A stretch of DNA of 64,000 bases from Geothrix terrae (GCF_022808775.1 NZ_JAKZLA010000003.1:62001-126000); one strand, 5' to 3'; counted from the stretch's first letter, positions 17,460-25,980 are shown. A program made the numbers and translations. Notes: a model not told the origin generated them from the letters alone.

Positions 17460-17981
17460 CTACTGCTGGGGCTTGCCCTTCACCCGCTGGTAGTCGTCAC
17501 CCTGGAACCTCAGGGGCTTCTCCACGGGAATGACCAGGTAGGGTTCGGCCTTCCGGCCACCCTGCTTCGATGCCAACTGAAGCTGCTGCTGGACTTCTTC
17601 CTTCGCCTGACGTTCCTTGGCCACCTCGGCGGCGTGGACGGCAGCCATGCGGGTCATTTCCTGCTCCTGGCGCTGGGCCTGGAGCGCGAGCCCGTCGGCC
17701 CGGTGCTTCTGCTGGAAGCCCCAGGCGCCCAGGCCGGTCAGGACGGCCAGCAGGGGCAGGGCCGCGGCGGCCAGCAAGCCCCAGGTGGGCCGCTTGCGCT
17801 CGGTGCGGCGGCGGCGCTGGGCCTCCCGGCGCAGGTCGCTGGCCAGGGCGGTCAGCTCGGCCGTGGGGGCCGCGGGAGCGCTGGCGATGACGGGCCCAAG
17901 GCCCAGAAGGTCGCGGAGTTCCGCCCGCAACTGGACATCCTCGGCGGGTTCGAAACGCCGGGCGGGATCAGACCAGGACAT
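17460..17981 (-). CDS. Single-pass membrane protein encoded with an ECF sigma factor
   Basis: A 173-residue protein of unknown family. An N-terminal cytoplasmic part of about 65 residues ends in a basic stretch (RREAQRRRRTERKRP), followed by one transmembrane helix (WGLLAAAALPLLAVLTGLGAW) and a Gln/Glu-rich coiled-coil region (QAQRQEQEMTRMAAVHAAEVAKE) outside. It starts 14 nt inside the end of the sigma-factor gene, so the two are coupled. That position and topology fit an anti-sigma factor, but no zinc-binding anti-sigma motif is visible, so the role is inference. Confidence 0.6.
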   Translation of the reverse strand: MSWSDPARRFEPAEDVQLRAELRDLLGLGPVIASAPAAPTAELTALASDLRREAQRRRRTERKRPTWGLLAAAALPLLAVLTGLGAWGFQQKHRADGLALQAQRQEQEMTRMAAVHAAEVAKERQAKEEVQQQLQLASKQGGRKAEPYLVIPVEKPLRFQGDDYQRVKGKPQQ

Positions 17982-18483
17982 GCACGCCTCCAGAGGGGTT
18001 GAGCTGATCTTTGAGCTGGGCCTTGGCCCGGTGGATGCGGGTCTTCACGGTGGCCTCGGGAATGCCGAGGATGTCCGCGATCTCCCGGATGGACAGGCCC
18101 TCCACCACGAAGAGCCACAGGGCCTCGCGGAAGGTGGGTGACAGCAGGCGCATCCGCTCCCGGACTTCCTGGTTCAGCACCAGGTCGTCCGCGCCGCCGG
18201 CCAGGCCGGGCTCGGATACAGCCTCCAGGCTGAGGTTCTGGTTCTTCATGGGGCGGCGCTCGGTGAGGGACAGGGTGCGGACGGTGCCATACAGGAAGGC
18301 GGTGGGGTGTTCCACGCGCTCCTCCCGCTGCATGAGAATGACGAAGGCCTCCTGGGCGATGTCCTCGGGAAAGACCGCTCCATAGCGGCGGGCATAGCTC
18401 ACCAGCCGGGGATAGAGCTCCGCGAAGGCGCCATGGAAGGCCTCCTCGCTGCCGAACGGGGTTTCCTGGGGGGACTGCTCCAT
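17968..18483 (-). CDS. RNA polymerase sigma factor, ECF type
   Basis: A 171-residue sigma-70 family protein, the usual ECF size. Region 2 is AFAELYPRLVSYARRYG...EDIAQEAFVILMQR (about 15-55), region 4 is LSPTFREALWLFVVEGLSIREIADILGIPEATVKTRIHRAKAQL (about 110-160) with a clear helix-turn-helix. It would direct RNA polymerase to a small regulon. The ATG at 18483 is the first plausible start; a longer in-frame extension upstream runs antisense to the uracil-DNA glycosylase gene and is rejected. Its end overlaps the membrane-protein gene by 14 nt, a common arrangement for a sigma/anti-sigma pair. Confidence 0.9.
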   Translation of the reverse strand: MEQSPQETPFGSEEAFHGAFAELYPRLVSYARRYGAVFPEDIAQEAFVILMQREERVEHPTAFLYGTVRTLSLTERRPMKNQNLSLEAVSEPGLAGGADDLVLNQEVRERMRLLSPTFREALWLFVVEGLSIREIADILGIPEATVKTRIHRAKAQLKDQLNPSGGVHVLV

Positions 18484-18534
18484 GCAAGGGCTCCGACGCT
18501 CTAGGATGCCCCAACCGGAGGCGAAGTTCCGGGC

Positions 18535-18540
18535 TAGGCT
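18535..18540 (+). promoter_or_regulatory. -10 hexamer TAGGCT at -12 to -7 of a start codon
   Basis: TAGGCT begins exactly 12 nt before the GTG at 18547. GGAAGG follows directly and touches the start codon, too close to serve as a ribosome-binding site. Confidence 0.5.
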
Positions 18541-18546
18541 GGAAGG

Positions 18547-19398
18547 GTGACGGACCACCCGCTTCAAGCCTGGCGCGACACCCTGGAGGACCTGGGGGTG
18601 ATGGGCCTTATCCGCGAACCGGCCGCCACCCCGGAACCGGCCCTTCCGGCCCCCGGGCCGCGCCCGGCCTCCCGCCCGACTCCACGGCCGGCCCCCCTGC
18701 CGCCCACGCGGCCGGCCGCGGCCTCTCCCCGGTCCGGGGCCCCGTCGGCGGCCCCATCGGCACCTTATGTCCGCCCCACGGATCCCATCGGCTGCCCGCC
18801 TCCGGAGGCGGTGGCCGCAGCGGCCTCCCTGGCGGACCTGGAGCGGGCCATCCAGGGCTGTCTGGCCTGCCCTCTGGGCCCGGGGCGCCTGAAGTTCGTG
18901 TTCGGTGAAGGGGACCCCAGGGCCCGGCTCCTGTTCGTGGGCGAGGGACCCGGCCGGGACGAGGATCTGCAGGGCCGCCCCTTCGTGGGCAAGGCCGGCG
19001 AGCTGCTGGACAAGATGATCGGCGCCATCGGGCTGAGACGCGAAGAGACCTACATCGCGAACGTGGTGAAGTGCCGCCCCCCCGACAACCGCACGCCCGC
19101 CCCCGACGAGGCCCGGGCCTGCCTGGGCTACCTGCACCGCCAGATCGAACTGATCCAGCCCGCCGTCATCGTCACCCTCGGCGCCACGCCCCTGCGGGAG
19201 CTGGTGGGCGTCGCCGAAGGCATCACGAAGGTGCGGGGCCAGTGGAAGCGCGTGCGGGTCGGGGGCCGCGAGATCCCCGTCATGCCCACCTTCCACCCCG
19301 CCTACGTGCTGCGCCAGTACACCCAGGATGTCCGCCGCGCCGTGTGGGAGGACCTCAAAGCGGCGAAGGAGTGGGTGGATAAGGCCGCAGACGCGTAA
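18547..19398 (+). CDS. Uracil-DNA glycosylase, family 4 (iron-sulfur type)
   Basis: A 283-residue DNA-repair enzyme that excises uracil from DNA. The catalytic domain (about 95-275) has motif GEGPGRDEDLQGRPFVG, the KCRPPDNRTP segment and HPAYVLR near the end. Four cysteines expected to bind a [4Fe-4S] cluster are present: CLAC at about 105-108, C in VVKCRPP and C in RACLGYL. A proline/alanine-rich linker (about 25-80) is added at the N-terminus, longer than in typical 200-residue members. The GTG start follows a leaderless-type -10. It is divergent from the sigma-factor gene. Confidence 0.93.
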   Translation: MTDHPLQAWRDTLEDLGVMGLIREPAATPEPALPAPGPRPASRPTPRPAPLPPTRPAAASPRSGAPSAAPSAPYVRPTDPIGCPPPEAVAAAASLADLERAIQGCLACPLGPGRLKFVFGEGDPRARLLFVGEGPGRDEDLQGRPFVGKAGELLDKMIGAIGLRREETYIANVVKCRPPDNRTPAPDEARACLGYLHRQIELIQPAVIVTLGATPLRELVGVAEGITKVRGQWKRVRVGGREIPVMPTFHPAYVLRQYTQDVRRAVWEDLKAAKEWVDKAADA

Positions 19399-19547
19399 TC
19401 ATCCACTTCTCCGGCCCGGCCAGAGGAGAGGCCTGAGCCCGAAGGGCGAAGAAAGCGGCGAAGGCGTGGATCGATCAAGCCGACAGCCGACAGCTGAGAG
19501 CCTGTCCCCACCTGTGTCATGCTAGGCCCAGCTTTCGAGGTCGGCCC

Positions 19548-20912
19548 ATGCGTCTTGTGAACGTGTTCTTCTTCGTGCTCCTGGCCTTCGTGCTCTTCGT
19601 GCTGGGCAACCTGTACCTCACGAACCACGACCTGCTGGTGCGCGAAGTCGTCATCTTCGGCGAGGACATCAAGATCCAGAGCGTGATCCTCCTGGCCTTC
19701 CTGCTCGGCTTCCTGCTGAACGTGCTCTACACCGGCATCATGGAGCTGGTGCGCCTGATCCGAGGCCTGAGCGAATCCGCCGACACCCGCCTGGTGAAGC
19801 GGATCTCGGAGCGCGTGCAGGATGCCCGCGACCTCGTGGCCCACGGCCTGCCGCGCGAGGCGAAGACGATCCTGGAGGGCATCCTGGAGCAGCGCAAGGA
19901 GCACGTGCCGGCCCGCATGCTGATGGGCGAGGTGCTCCTGAAGACGGGCCACCCCGAAGAGGCGGTGAAGCTCTTCCGGGACCTCTGCGAGGAGGACCAC
20001 GATCAGGTGGAGGCCCGCTACCAGCTGGCCGAGGCCCTGATGGCCGTGCGGAATCCCGAGGCGGCCCTGGGCGTCCTCAAGAAGCTGGCCTCCGATGAAC
20101 CCAAGAAGGCCCTGCGCGCGCTGCGGCGCATGCGGGCCATCCACATGGATGCCCAGCGCTGGGACGAGGCGGTGGAGACCCACAAGAAGCTGCAGGCGAA
20201 CTTCCCCGCCGAACTCACCCAGGGCGAGAAGGCCCAGGGCGCGGCCCTGGCCTACCAAGCCGGCCTGGCCAAGGTCGAGGCGGACCAGTTCAAGGACGCC
20301 GCCCAGATCTTCCAGCAGGTCATCAAGGACGAGCCGGACTTCGTGCCCGCCTACCTCAGCCTCGGCCGCTGCATGATCCTCCAGGACCAGGAGGCCCAGG
20401 GTCTGGAGATCTGGCTGGAGGGCTTCCGCAAGACCGGCGAAGGCACCTTCCTGCAGGAGATCGAGGACTACTTCATCCAGCTGGGCCGCCCCGAGGACGG
20501 CCTCGCCCTCATGCGGAAGGTGGCCGCCACCTCCAAGCACGCCACCACGGCCAAGTTCTTCCTGGGCAAGATGCTCTACCGCCTGGAGATCCTCGACGAG
20601 GCCCTGGACCTGTTCCAGGAGGTGCGCAGCCAGGTGGTCTATAGCCCCATCCTGTTCTTCTTCATGGCCAAGATCCACAGCCGCCGGGCCCGCCTGGACG
20701 CCGCCCTCAACGAGTACCGCCAGCTGCTGCGCAACCTGGGCGTCCTCAAGTTCCGCTTCGAGTGCGCCGTCTGCGGCCACAAGACCCAGGACTACGTGGA
20801 CCGCTGCGACAGCTGCGGCAGCTGGAACAGCAGCCACTTCCTCTTCAAGGAAAGCGATCTGCCCGAGAACCCCGTCCGGGGAGAATCGGGGAGCTGGATG
20901 GCGATGCTCTGA
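19548..20912 (+). CDS. LapB/YciM-like TPR protein with LapA-like N-terminus
   Basis: A 454-residue membrane-anchored TPR protein. Two N-terminal helices (VNVFFFVLLAFVLFVLGNLYL and SVILLAFLLGFLLNVLYTGI) resemble LapA (DUF1049). Several TPR units follow (about 85-380), and the C-terminus has a rubredoxin-like metal site, CAVCGHK and CDSCGSWNS, as in LapB. In enterobacteria LapA and LapB are separate inner-membrane proteins that control LpxC turnover and lipopolysaccharide supply; here they appear fused. The same role is inference from the family. The ATG at 19548 follows CGAGG. Confidence 0.85.
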   Translation: MRLVNVFFFVLLAFVLFVLGNLYLTNHDLLVREVVIFGEDIKIQSVILLAFLLGFLLNVLYTGIMELVRLIRGLSESADTRLVKRISERVQDARDLVAHGLPREAKTILEGILEQRKEHVPARMLMGEVLLKTGHPEEAVKLFRDLCEEDHDQVEARYQLAEALMAVRNPEAALGVLKKLASDEPKKALRALRRMRAIHMDAQRWDEAVETHKKLQANFPAELTQGEKAQGAALAYQAGLAKVEADQFKDAAQIFQQVIKDEPDFVPAYLSLGRCMILQDQEAQGLEIWLEGFRKTGEGTFLQEIEDYFIQLGRPEDGLALMRKVAATSKHATTAKFFLGKMLYRLEILDEALDLFQEVRSQVVYSPILFFFMAKIHSRRARLDAALNEYRQLLRNLGVLKFRFECAVCGHKTQDYVDRCDSCGSWNSSHFLFKESDLPENPVRGESGSWMAML

Positions 20913-20960
20913 CGGGTCAAAAATGGCGCTGCAATGCAGCGTCATCTTTGGGCACCCGTC
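20911..20960 (+). terminator. Long imperfect hairpin overlapping the LapB-like stop codon
   Basis: GACGGGT (20911-20917) pairs with ACCCGTC (20954-20960). Inside, CGCTGC (20927-20932) pairs with GCAGCG (20936-20941), and AAAAATG pairs with CATCTTT apart from one mismatch. The first bases of the structure are the last two of the TGA stop. No U-run follows. Confidence 0.5.
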
Positions 20961-21026
20961 GAGCAGAGCATCACAACCAGGTCGGCCACCCATCCCAGGC
21001 TTTGCGCTGCACCGTTCCAGCACAGC

Positions 21027-21065
21027 GAGATCAAAAAGGGCGCCATGGGCGCCCTTTTTGATCTC
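21027..21065. terminator. Bidirectional intrinsic terminator
   Basis: Perfect 18-bp arms (21027-21044 and 21048-21065) with an ATG loop. The arms carry AAAAA on the left and TTTTT on the right, so a GC stem with a U-run forms on either strand. It separates the LapB-like gene from the convergent gene ending at 21095. Confidence 0.88.
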
Positions 21066-21094
21066 ATGAAACGCAATGAAAAGACTTATACCCC

Positions 21095-21580
21095 CTACGC
21101 AATCGCCTGTCGAATATCGAACAGGAGGCGCTTGAGCTCCAGCTCGGAGAGGTTGAGGGGCACCTGCTGCTTCACCTCCTCTTTGCGGAAGAAGGCGATG
21201 CGCTTCACCACCACCTTGTTCTTGCCGAGGCTGATCTCGTTGAACTGGATCTGGGTGTCGTCCTTGTAGGGCGGCAGGCTGCGGAGCTGGATGTACATCC
21301 CCCGGCGGTCGTGGTCCACGATCTCCAGGCGCTCCTTCAGGTAGTCCACCTTCTCGGAGAGCATCTCGGCCTTCGTCTTCAGCTTGGCGAAGCTGAGGCG
21401 CTTGGGCGCGTGGCACTCCAGGACCATTTCGCCCAGCTGCACGCCATCATCGTCCCGGCGGAGGAATCCCTCCAGGGTGCTGTCCAGCTCCGCGTCGGCC
21501 TGGCGGAAGGGCACGAAACCCTGGAACTCGCCGGGCAGCACGGATTCGTCGTAGCGTTTGGCCTTGCGGGACAGCTTCAT
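21095..21580 (-). CDS. Conserved hypothetical protein, unknown function
   Basis: A 161-residue protein I do not recognise. It is charged and has no signal peptide or membrane segment, so is likely cytoplasmic. A middle segment (FAKLKTKAEMLSEKVDYLKERLEIVDHD) looks like a coiled coil, followed by beta-rich stretches (GMYIQLRSLPPYK, IQFNEISLGKNKVVVKRIAFFRK) and a C-terminal helix. The ATG at 21580 follows CGAGGTG at good spacing. It stands alone between two minus-strand units and ends at the shared terminator. Confidence 0.7.
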   Translation of the reverse strand: MKLSRKAKRYDESVLPGEFQGFVPFRQADAELDSTLEGFLRRDDDGVQLGEMVLECHAPKRLSFAKLKTKAEMLSEKVDYLKERLEIVDHDRRGMYIQLRSLPPYKDDTQIQFNEISLGKNKVVVKRIAFFRKEEVKQQVPLNLSELELKRLLFDIRQAIA

Positions 21581-21770
21581 GGCGCACCTCGGAAGGGTGG
21601 GATCTTCCGATAGGGCCAGAGGCGTGCCAGAGCATCACGCTCAGGGCAGGTTTAGCACATCATCTGAATCGGCAGGACTTCCTTTCACCTTCTGCCGAGC
21701 CAGACCTGCCCACATGAAGACAAATCCGCTCAGATGCGTCCAGATATGGCCAGTCTATTCGCCGTATTGA

Positions 21771-22757
21771 TCACTTTTCGACAGGGTCCACCTTGGGCCA
21801 CCGCCGTCGGTAGATCATGCGGTCCAGGGCTCGGTGGTAGGGGCTCCAGGACCCGCTGTCCGACTCGTCCTGCGCGGCCCGGAACATCACCTCCAGCTTG
21901 CCGTCCAGGTCGTCCAGGTAGTGGACCAGCAGGGCCTCCGGGGTCTTGGGCAGCACGGGTGAGCCGAATTCCAGCCGGCCGTGGTGGGAGAGGACAATGT
22001 GCAGGATCTGCAGGCGGAGGTCCTCGGGAAATCCGGGGATCTTGCCCACCGCCCGGTTGATCCAGTCGGTTTCCAAGGCGATGTGGCCCAGAAGGTTGCC
22101 CGCGTCCGTATAGCCGAAGCTGCGCTGGTAGCTCAATTCCGCCGTCTTCCCCACGTCGTGGAGCAGGACGCCCGCCTGCACCAGGTCCCGGTTCAAGGCC
22201 CGGTAGTGGCCGCAGGCCCGGTCGGCCATGGCCGCCACGGACAGGGTGTGCTCCAGCAGGCCGCCCAGGAACACATGGTGCATGGACTTGGCGGCCGGGG
22301 CCTGGGCGAAGGCCGCCCGCAGGTCCGTGTCCACCACGAACAGCGCCTCCAGCAGGCGGCGGATCCAGGGGTCCTCCACGGAGGCGATGAGGGCATCGAG
22401 CTCGGCCAGCATGTCCGGCACGGGGCGGGCGCTGACGGGGAAGAAGCGGGAGAAGTCGCCCACCTCCACGTCCGCGGCGAAGCGCACCTTGTCCAGCTTC
22501 ATCTGGAGGCGCCCGTTGTAGCTGGTCACGGCGCCCTTCACCCATAGGAAGGCGTCGGGTTGCACCGCATCCATGTCGCCTTCGATGGCCCGCACGTCCC
22601 AGAGGAAGGCCTTGAGGTCACCGGAGGCATCCGAAAGCTTGAGTTCCAGGTACTCGCTGCCCTTGGCGCTCACCTTGTAGGCGGCTTCCTGGGCCAGGAG
22701 GAAACCCTGGAAGGCTGCGCCTTCTTTCAGGCTCCGGAGGAGCGGCTGGTCGGACAT
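21771..22757 (-). CDS. HD-domain 3'-5' exoribonuclease, YhaM-like
   Basis: A 328-residue protein with an N-terminal OB fold (about 10-110, LELKLSDASGDLKAFLWD) and an HD domain (about 150-300: HHVFLGGLLEHTLSVAAMA...LLHDVGKTAELSY, LSHHGRLEFGSP). The same two-domain order occurs in YhaM, which trims RNA or single-stranded DNA from the 3' end. The ATG at 22757 is chosen because GGGAG lies just upstream; a more distal ATG at 22802 has none. It ends the minus-strand run that begins with the foldase at 25184. Confidence 0.85.
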   Translation of the reverse strand: MSDQPLLRSLKEGAAFQGFLLAQEAAYKVSAKGSEYLELKLSDASGDLKAFLWDVRAIEGDMDAVQPDAFLWVKGAVTSYNGRLQMKLDKVRFAADVEVGDFSRFFPVSARPVPDMLAELDALIASVEDPWIRRLLEALFVVDTDLRAAFAQAPAAKSMHHVFLGGLLEHTLSVAAMADRACGHYRALNRDLVQAGVLLHDVGKTAELSYQRSFGYTDAGNLLGHIALETDWINRAVGKIPGFPEDLRLQILHIVLSHHGRLEFGSPVLPKTPEALLVHYLDDLDGKLEVMFRAAQDESDSGSWSPYHRALDRMIYRRRWPKVDPVEK

Positions 22758-22808
22758 GGGAACTCCCTTCGCCGCATCAGGGTGGGGCCAGCGCAGCGAC
22801 AACGGCTG

Positions 22809-23132
22809 TCAATGGCTGCGCGGCGGCTTGGATGGGGGCGCAAAGGGATCCTCGTCGCCGTAGCCCAGGTCCAGGGGCAGCCGCTTGTCCTCCAGCACCT
22901 CGAAGAGCGACCACTGGTCGGCCTTCTTCACATTGCCCTCGGGCAGCGAGAGCACCCGGACCTTCAGCACGCGGTTGTACAGGGGGAACTCCAGCTCGTC
23001 CTGGACCTTGACCTCGTGGCTGGCCTTCCGGGGCACCTGGTTCACGCGCACCATCCCCTCGTCGCAGAGCTGGTTGGCCAGCTCGCGCCGCTTGATGAGC
23101 AGGCTCTTCTTGAGGAAGGCGTCGAGGCGCAC
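22809..23132 (-). CDS. S4-domain RNA-binding protein, Hsp15-like
   Basis: A 107-residue protein with one S4 domain (RLDAFLKKSLLIKRRELANQLCDEGMVRVNQ...KVQDELEF), followed by an acidic, proline-rich tail. Small S4 proteins such as Hsp15 bind ribosomal RNA and help rescue stalled 50S subunits; that role here is inferred. It starts with GTG only 4 nt after the upstream foldase gene ends, so it is in the same operon. Confidence 0.85.
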   Translation of the reverse strand: MRLDAFLKKSLLIKRRELANQLCDEGMVRVNQVPRKASHEVKVQDELEFPLYNRVLKVRVLSLPEGNVKKADQWSLFEVLEDKRLPLDLGYGDEDPFAPPSKPPRSH

Positions 23133-23136
23133 GGCA

Positions 23137-24120
23137 TCAGCCTTTCAGGATCTGTTCTTTGGGCACCAGGTAGCGGATGTTCGCGCGCATCCGCAGGTTG
23201 GCGAGGTACTGCTCGATGGCGTTCTGGGCCTTGGGCTCCTGGAGCTTCTCCAGGATCTTGGCCTTCACCTCCGCGAAGTCCTTGACCGGGGCGTCCTCCA
23301 GGGCGATGAGCTGGATGAGGTAGATGTCCTTGTCCGTCTCGATGGGGGCCGAAACCTGCTCGGGCTTGAGCTTCACCGCGGCGTCCTCGATGCTGGCGCG
23401 GAGGAAGCCCTTGTTCATCCAGCCCAGGTCACCGCCGGTGGCCTTGCTGGGGCTCACGGAGTTCTGACGGGCCAGTTCCTCGAAGGATTTCCCGGCCTTG
23501 AGCGCCGCCTGGATCTCCGTCAGCTTCGCGCGGGTCGCCGCCTGCTCCTCGGGCGTGGCGCCCTTGGCCAGCACCAGCTCCCGGATGCGGAAGCGGCTGG
23601 GGAGCCGGTACTCATCCTTGTGGTCCTCGTAGTAGGCCCGCAGTTCGTTGTCCTCCACGGCCACCTTGGAGAACACCTCCCGCTGCAGGACGTACTGCTG
23701 GGTGGCCTGCTGCTTCTGGCGCTTCATGAACTCCGGGAGGCCGATGCCGAGGCTGGTCTTCAGGGCCCGCTCCAGGTCGGCGTCCGTGGCGAAGTTGTTC
23801 TCCTTCTTGATGCCGTCGATGCTGGCGCGGACGTAGTCGTCCGTGATGGGCGAGCCCAGCTCGTCGCCCTTGTCCTCCAGCAGGTAGGCGTCGATCATCC
23901 CCTGCAGGGTCTTCTCCCGGGCGGTCTGCAGCTTCTCATCCAGCTCCTTGCCGGAGAACTGGCGGTAGAGGGCCGCGTTCTGCTGCTCCACGGCCTGCGT
24001 CAGGTCGCGGCGGGTGATGATGTGGCTGTTGACGATGACGAGGATCTCCTCGCGCACCTCGGCGGTCAGCCCCGCAGGCGCCAGGAGCGCCAGGGCGAGG
24101 ACAGGGTTCAGCGCCTTCAA
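23137..24120 (-). CDS. Periplasmic peptidyl-prolyl isomerase, SurA-like
   Basis: A 327-residue exported foldase. A signal peptide (MKALNPVLALALLAPAGLTA) precedes a SurA-type N-terminal domain (about 20-165) and one parvulin domain (about 175-270, FRIRELVLAKGATPEEQAATRAKLTEIQ...GGDLGWMNKGFL). SurA proteins escort outer-membrane proteins through the periplasm. The gene overlaps the preceding foldase gene by 4 nt, so the pair is translationally coupled and both probably serve envelope biogenesis. Confidence 0.88.
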   Translation of the reverse strand: MKALNPVLALALLAPAGLTAEVREEILVIVNSHIITRRDLTQAVEQQNAALYRQFSGKELDEKLQTAREKTLQGMIDAYLLEDKGDELGSPITDDYVRASIDGIKKENNFATDADLERALKTSLGIGLPEFMKRQKQQATQQYVLQREVFSKVAVEDNELRAYYEDHKDEYRLPSRFRIRELVLAKGATPEEQAATRAKLTEIQAALKAGKSFEELARQNSVSPSKATGGDLGWMNKGFLRASIEDAAVKLKPEQVSAPIETDKDIYLIQLIALEDAPVKDFAEVKAKILEKLQEPKAQNAIEQYLANLRMRANIRYLVPKEQILKG

Positions 24121-25184
24121 CGGGCACCTCCCTTGGGGGCTTCAGCGGCCTGGGGGGCGGTCTTGGGATCCTCGGCCTTCGGCGCCGCCGGGGCCTTGGG
24201 CGCGGGGGCTTCCGAAGGCGAAGGCTTGGCCAGCTCGAAGGGGATCTCCTTGCGGAGGCTGTCCATCAGCTCGTTCCAGATGACGGCCTGGCGCTCGCGC
24301 TGGGCACCCTGCTCGGCCACCTGCTTGGCCTCCTCGAAGGGCACTTCCCGGGCCGCCTTGCGGCTTTCCACCTTCACCAGGTGGTAGCCGAACTGGGTCT
24401 TCACAGGCGCCCCCACCTTGCCGATGGGCTGGGTGCGGGCGGCCGCGCCGAACTCGGGCACCCAGGTGGAGGGGTCGGCATCCTCGTAGAGGCCGCCGTT
24501 CTCCTTGCTGCCGGGGTCGTCGCTGTACTTCTTCGCCAGGGCCTCGAACTTGGCGCCCTTCTTCAGCTCGGCCTGGATCTTCGCGATCTTGGCCTTGGCC
24601 GCGGCCTCGCTCAGGCCCTTCTCCTCACCCTCGCGCTTCACGGACACCAGGATGTGGCGCACGCTGGCCAGCTCGGGCTGCTTGAAGCGGTCCTTGTGCT
24701 TCTCGTAGAACGCCTTCACATCATCGTCGGAAACCGCGAGCTTCTTCTGGAGGACCTCGCTCTCCTTGGCCAGGTACTCGCGGGCGAGCAGATCGTCCTT
24801 GGTGCGCTCCACGGCCTGCCGGAAGGCGGGGGTCTGGTCCAGCCCCATGCGCTTGGCCTTCACGGCCAGGAGCTTGCTCTCGGCCATGCGCTTGACGAAC
24901 TCCTCCTTGCCGCCCTGGATCATGAGGATCTGCATCTGCTCCTGCTGGTTCAGCAGGCGGAAGGCGGCCTGGAAATCGGCCTCGGTGATGGGCTCGCCGC
25001 CCACCTTGGCCAGCACCACCTCTTCAGGCTTGGGCGCGGGGGCCTGGGGCTTCGGGGCCGCGGCCTGAGCCGACGCTGCCGCGGCCTGGGCTTGAGTCTG
25101 GGCCGGAGCCGGCGCGGGAGCCTTGGCGGGCTCCTGTGCGACGACACCGAGGGCGATCATGGAGATCAGGGAAGCACGGAGCAT
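24117..25184 (-). CDS. Periplasmic peptidyl-prolyl isomerase, PpiC/PrsA-like
   Basis: A 355-residue exported foldase. A signal peptide ends near residue 20, followed by an Ala/Pro/Gln-rich linker (about 20-55), a SurA/PrsA-type chaperone segment (VLAKVGGEPITEADFQAAFRLLNQQEQMQ) and a parvulin domain (about 175-285, ASVRHILVSVKREGEEKG...GLYEDADPSTWVPEF). The C-terminus is another Ala/Pro-rich tail. It is the first gene of the foldase-S4-YhaM operon, with AAGGAA before its ATG. Confidence 0.88.
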   Translation of the reverse strand: MLRASLISMIALGVVAQEPAKAPAPAPAQTQAQAAAASAQAAAPKPQAPAPKPEEVVLAKVGGEPITEADFQAAFRLLNQQEQMQILMIQGGKEEFVKRMAESKLLAVKAKRMGLDQTPAFRQAVERTKDDLLAREYLAKESEVLQKKLAVSDDDVKAFYEKHKDRFKQPELASVRHILVSVKREGEEKGLSEAAAKAKIAKIQAELKKGAKFEALAKKYSDDPGSKENGGLYEDADPSTWVPEFGAAARTQPIGKVGAPVKTQFGYHLVKVESRKAAREVPFEEAKQVAEQGAQRERQAVIWNELMDSLRKEIPFELAKPSPSEAPAPKAPAAPKAEDPKTAPQAAEAPKGGAR

Positions 25185-25210
25185 GGGATTCCTTGGGTGC
25201 CGGGAAGGCG

Positions 25211-25891
25211 CTAGCGGCGGCGTCCGCCGAGAAGGTTCATCAGGGAGATCAGGATGTTGTAGAGGCTCACGAACAGCGCCAGGGCGAACCCGGCGGGATC
25301 ACCGAAATCGCTGGTGCGGAGCATGGCGGAGGTGTCCCAGAGAAGCTTGGCCGAGCAGGCGATGACCGCCACGCCGGAGATGATCAGGCTGAAGGTCTCC
25401 AGGTGGAAGATGGCCGCCGCCAGGCTTCCGAAGAACATCACGGCGATGCCGACGATGACGAAGTTCCGCAGGAAGCTGAAGTCCTTCTTGGACACGAAGG
25501 CCGTGACCGTCAGGGTGAGGAACACCACGCCCGTGAGGCCGAAGGCGGTGAAGACGGGCATGAACCCCGCTCCCTGGGCCACCGCCAGGGCCACGATGCC
25601 CGCGATGACGCCCGAGATGAAGGTGAACAGCACATAGGCCACCCGGTTGAGGGGCTTCCGCCGGCTCACCCGGGAGGCGAACATCAGCGATCCGAACTGG
25701 ATGCCGAAGAGCACCCAGAACCAGAAGCGGCCCGCCACGGAGATCAGGGCGGTCCCCACCAGGGGGGCGCTGAAGGCGCCCAGCGCCGCCACGGCAAACC
25801 CGCCCATGAGCCACAGGTAGACGCTTCGGACAAAATCGACGCGGGACTGCGCTCCGGTGGAAGCTCCCTGCCACGACTGCTGATAATCCAT
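25211..25891 (-). CDS. Bax inhibitor-1/YccA family membrane protein
   Basis: A 226-residue inner-membrane protein with seven hydrophobic segments. ATG 25891 is the start (MDYQQSW), with TTGGAG upstream. Family features are RVDFVRSVYLWLMGGFAVAALGAF at the N-terminus and FALALFVSLYNILISLMNLLGGRRR at the C-terminus, where the DPAGFALALFVSLYNI motif is typical of BI-1 proteins. Bacterial members include YccA (FtsH modulator) and the YetJ calcium-leak channel; which role applies is not visible. Confidence 0.92.
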   Translation of the reverse strand: MDYQQSWQGASTGAQSRVDFVRSVYLWLMGGFAVAALGAFSAPLVGTALISVAGRFWFWVLFGIQFGSLMFASRVSRRKPLNRVAYVLFTFISGVIAGIVALAVAQGAGFMPVFTAFGLTGVVFLTLTVTAFVSKKDFSFLRNFVIVGIAVMFFGSLAAAIFHLETFSLIISGVAVIACSAKLLWDTSAMLRTSDFGDPAGFALALFVSLYNILISLMNLLGGRRR

Positions 25892-25903
25892 GCCACGCTC
25901 CAA

Positions 25904-25925
25904 GGGGGATCCGCGTGGATCCCCC
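25904..25925. promoter_or_regulatory. Inverted repeat between divergent BI-1 and bioF genes
   Basis: GGGGGATCC (25904-25912) and GGATCCCCC (25917-25925) form perfect 9-bp arms around GCGT, 13 nt upstream of the BI-1 start and about 55 nt before bioF. It could be an operator or a leader hairpin. It does not look like a BirA site. Confidence 0.35.
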
Positions 25926-25980
25926 TCAGATCCTAACATTCCCCCCACCCTTACCCTGCCTCCAAGGACCCCGAGGTTCC

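Noticed and set aside
17968-19296. 442-residue version of the sigma factor
   Set aside because: The extra N-terminal 270 residues are antisense to the uracil-DNA glycosylase gene and unlike any sigma domain; the ECF core starts at ATG 18483.
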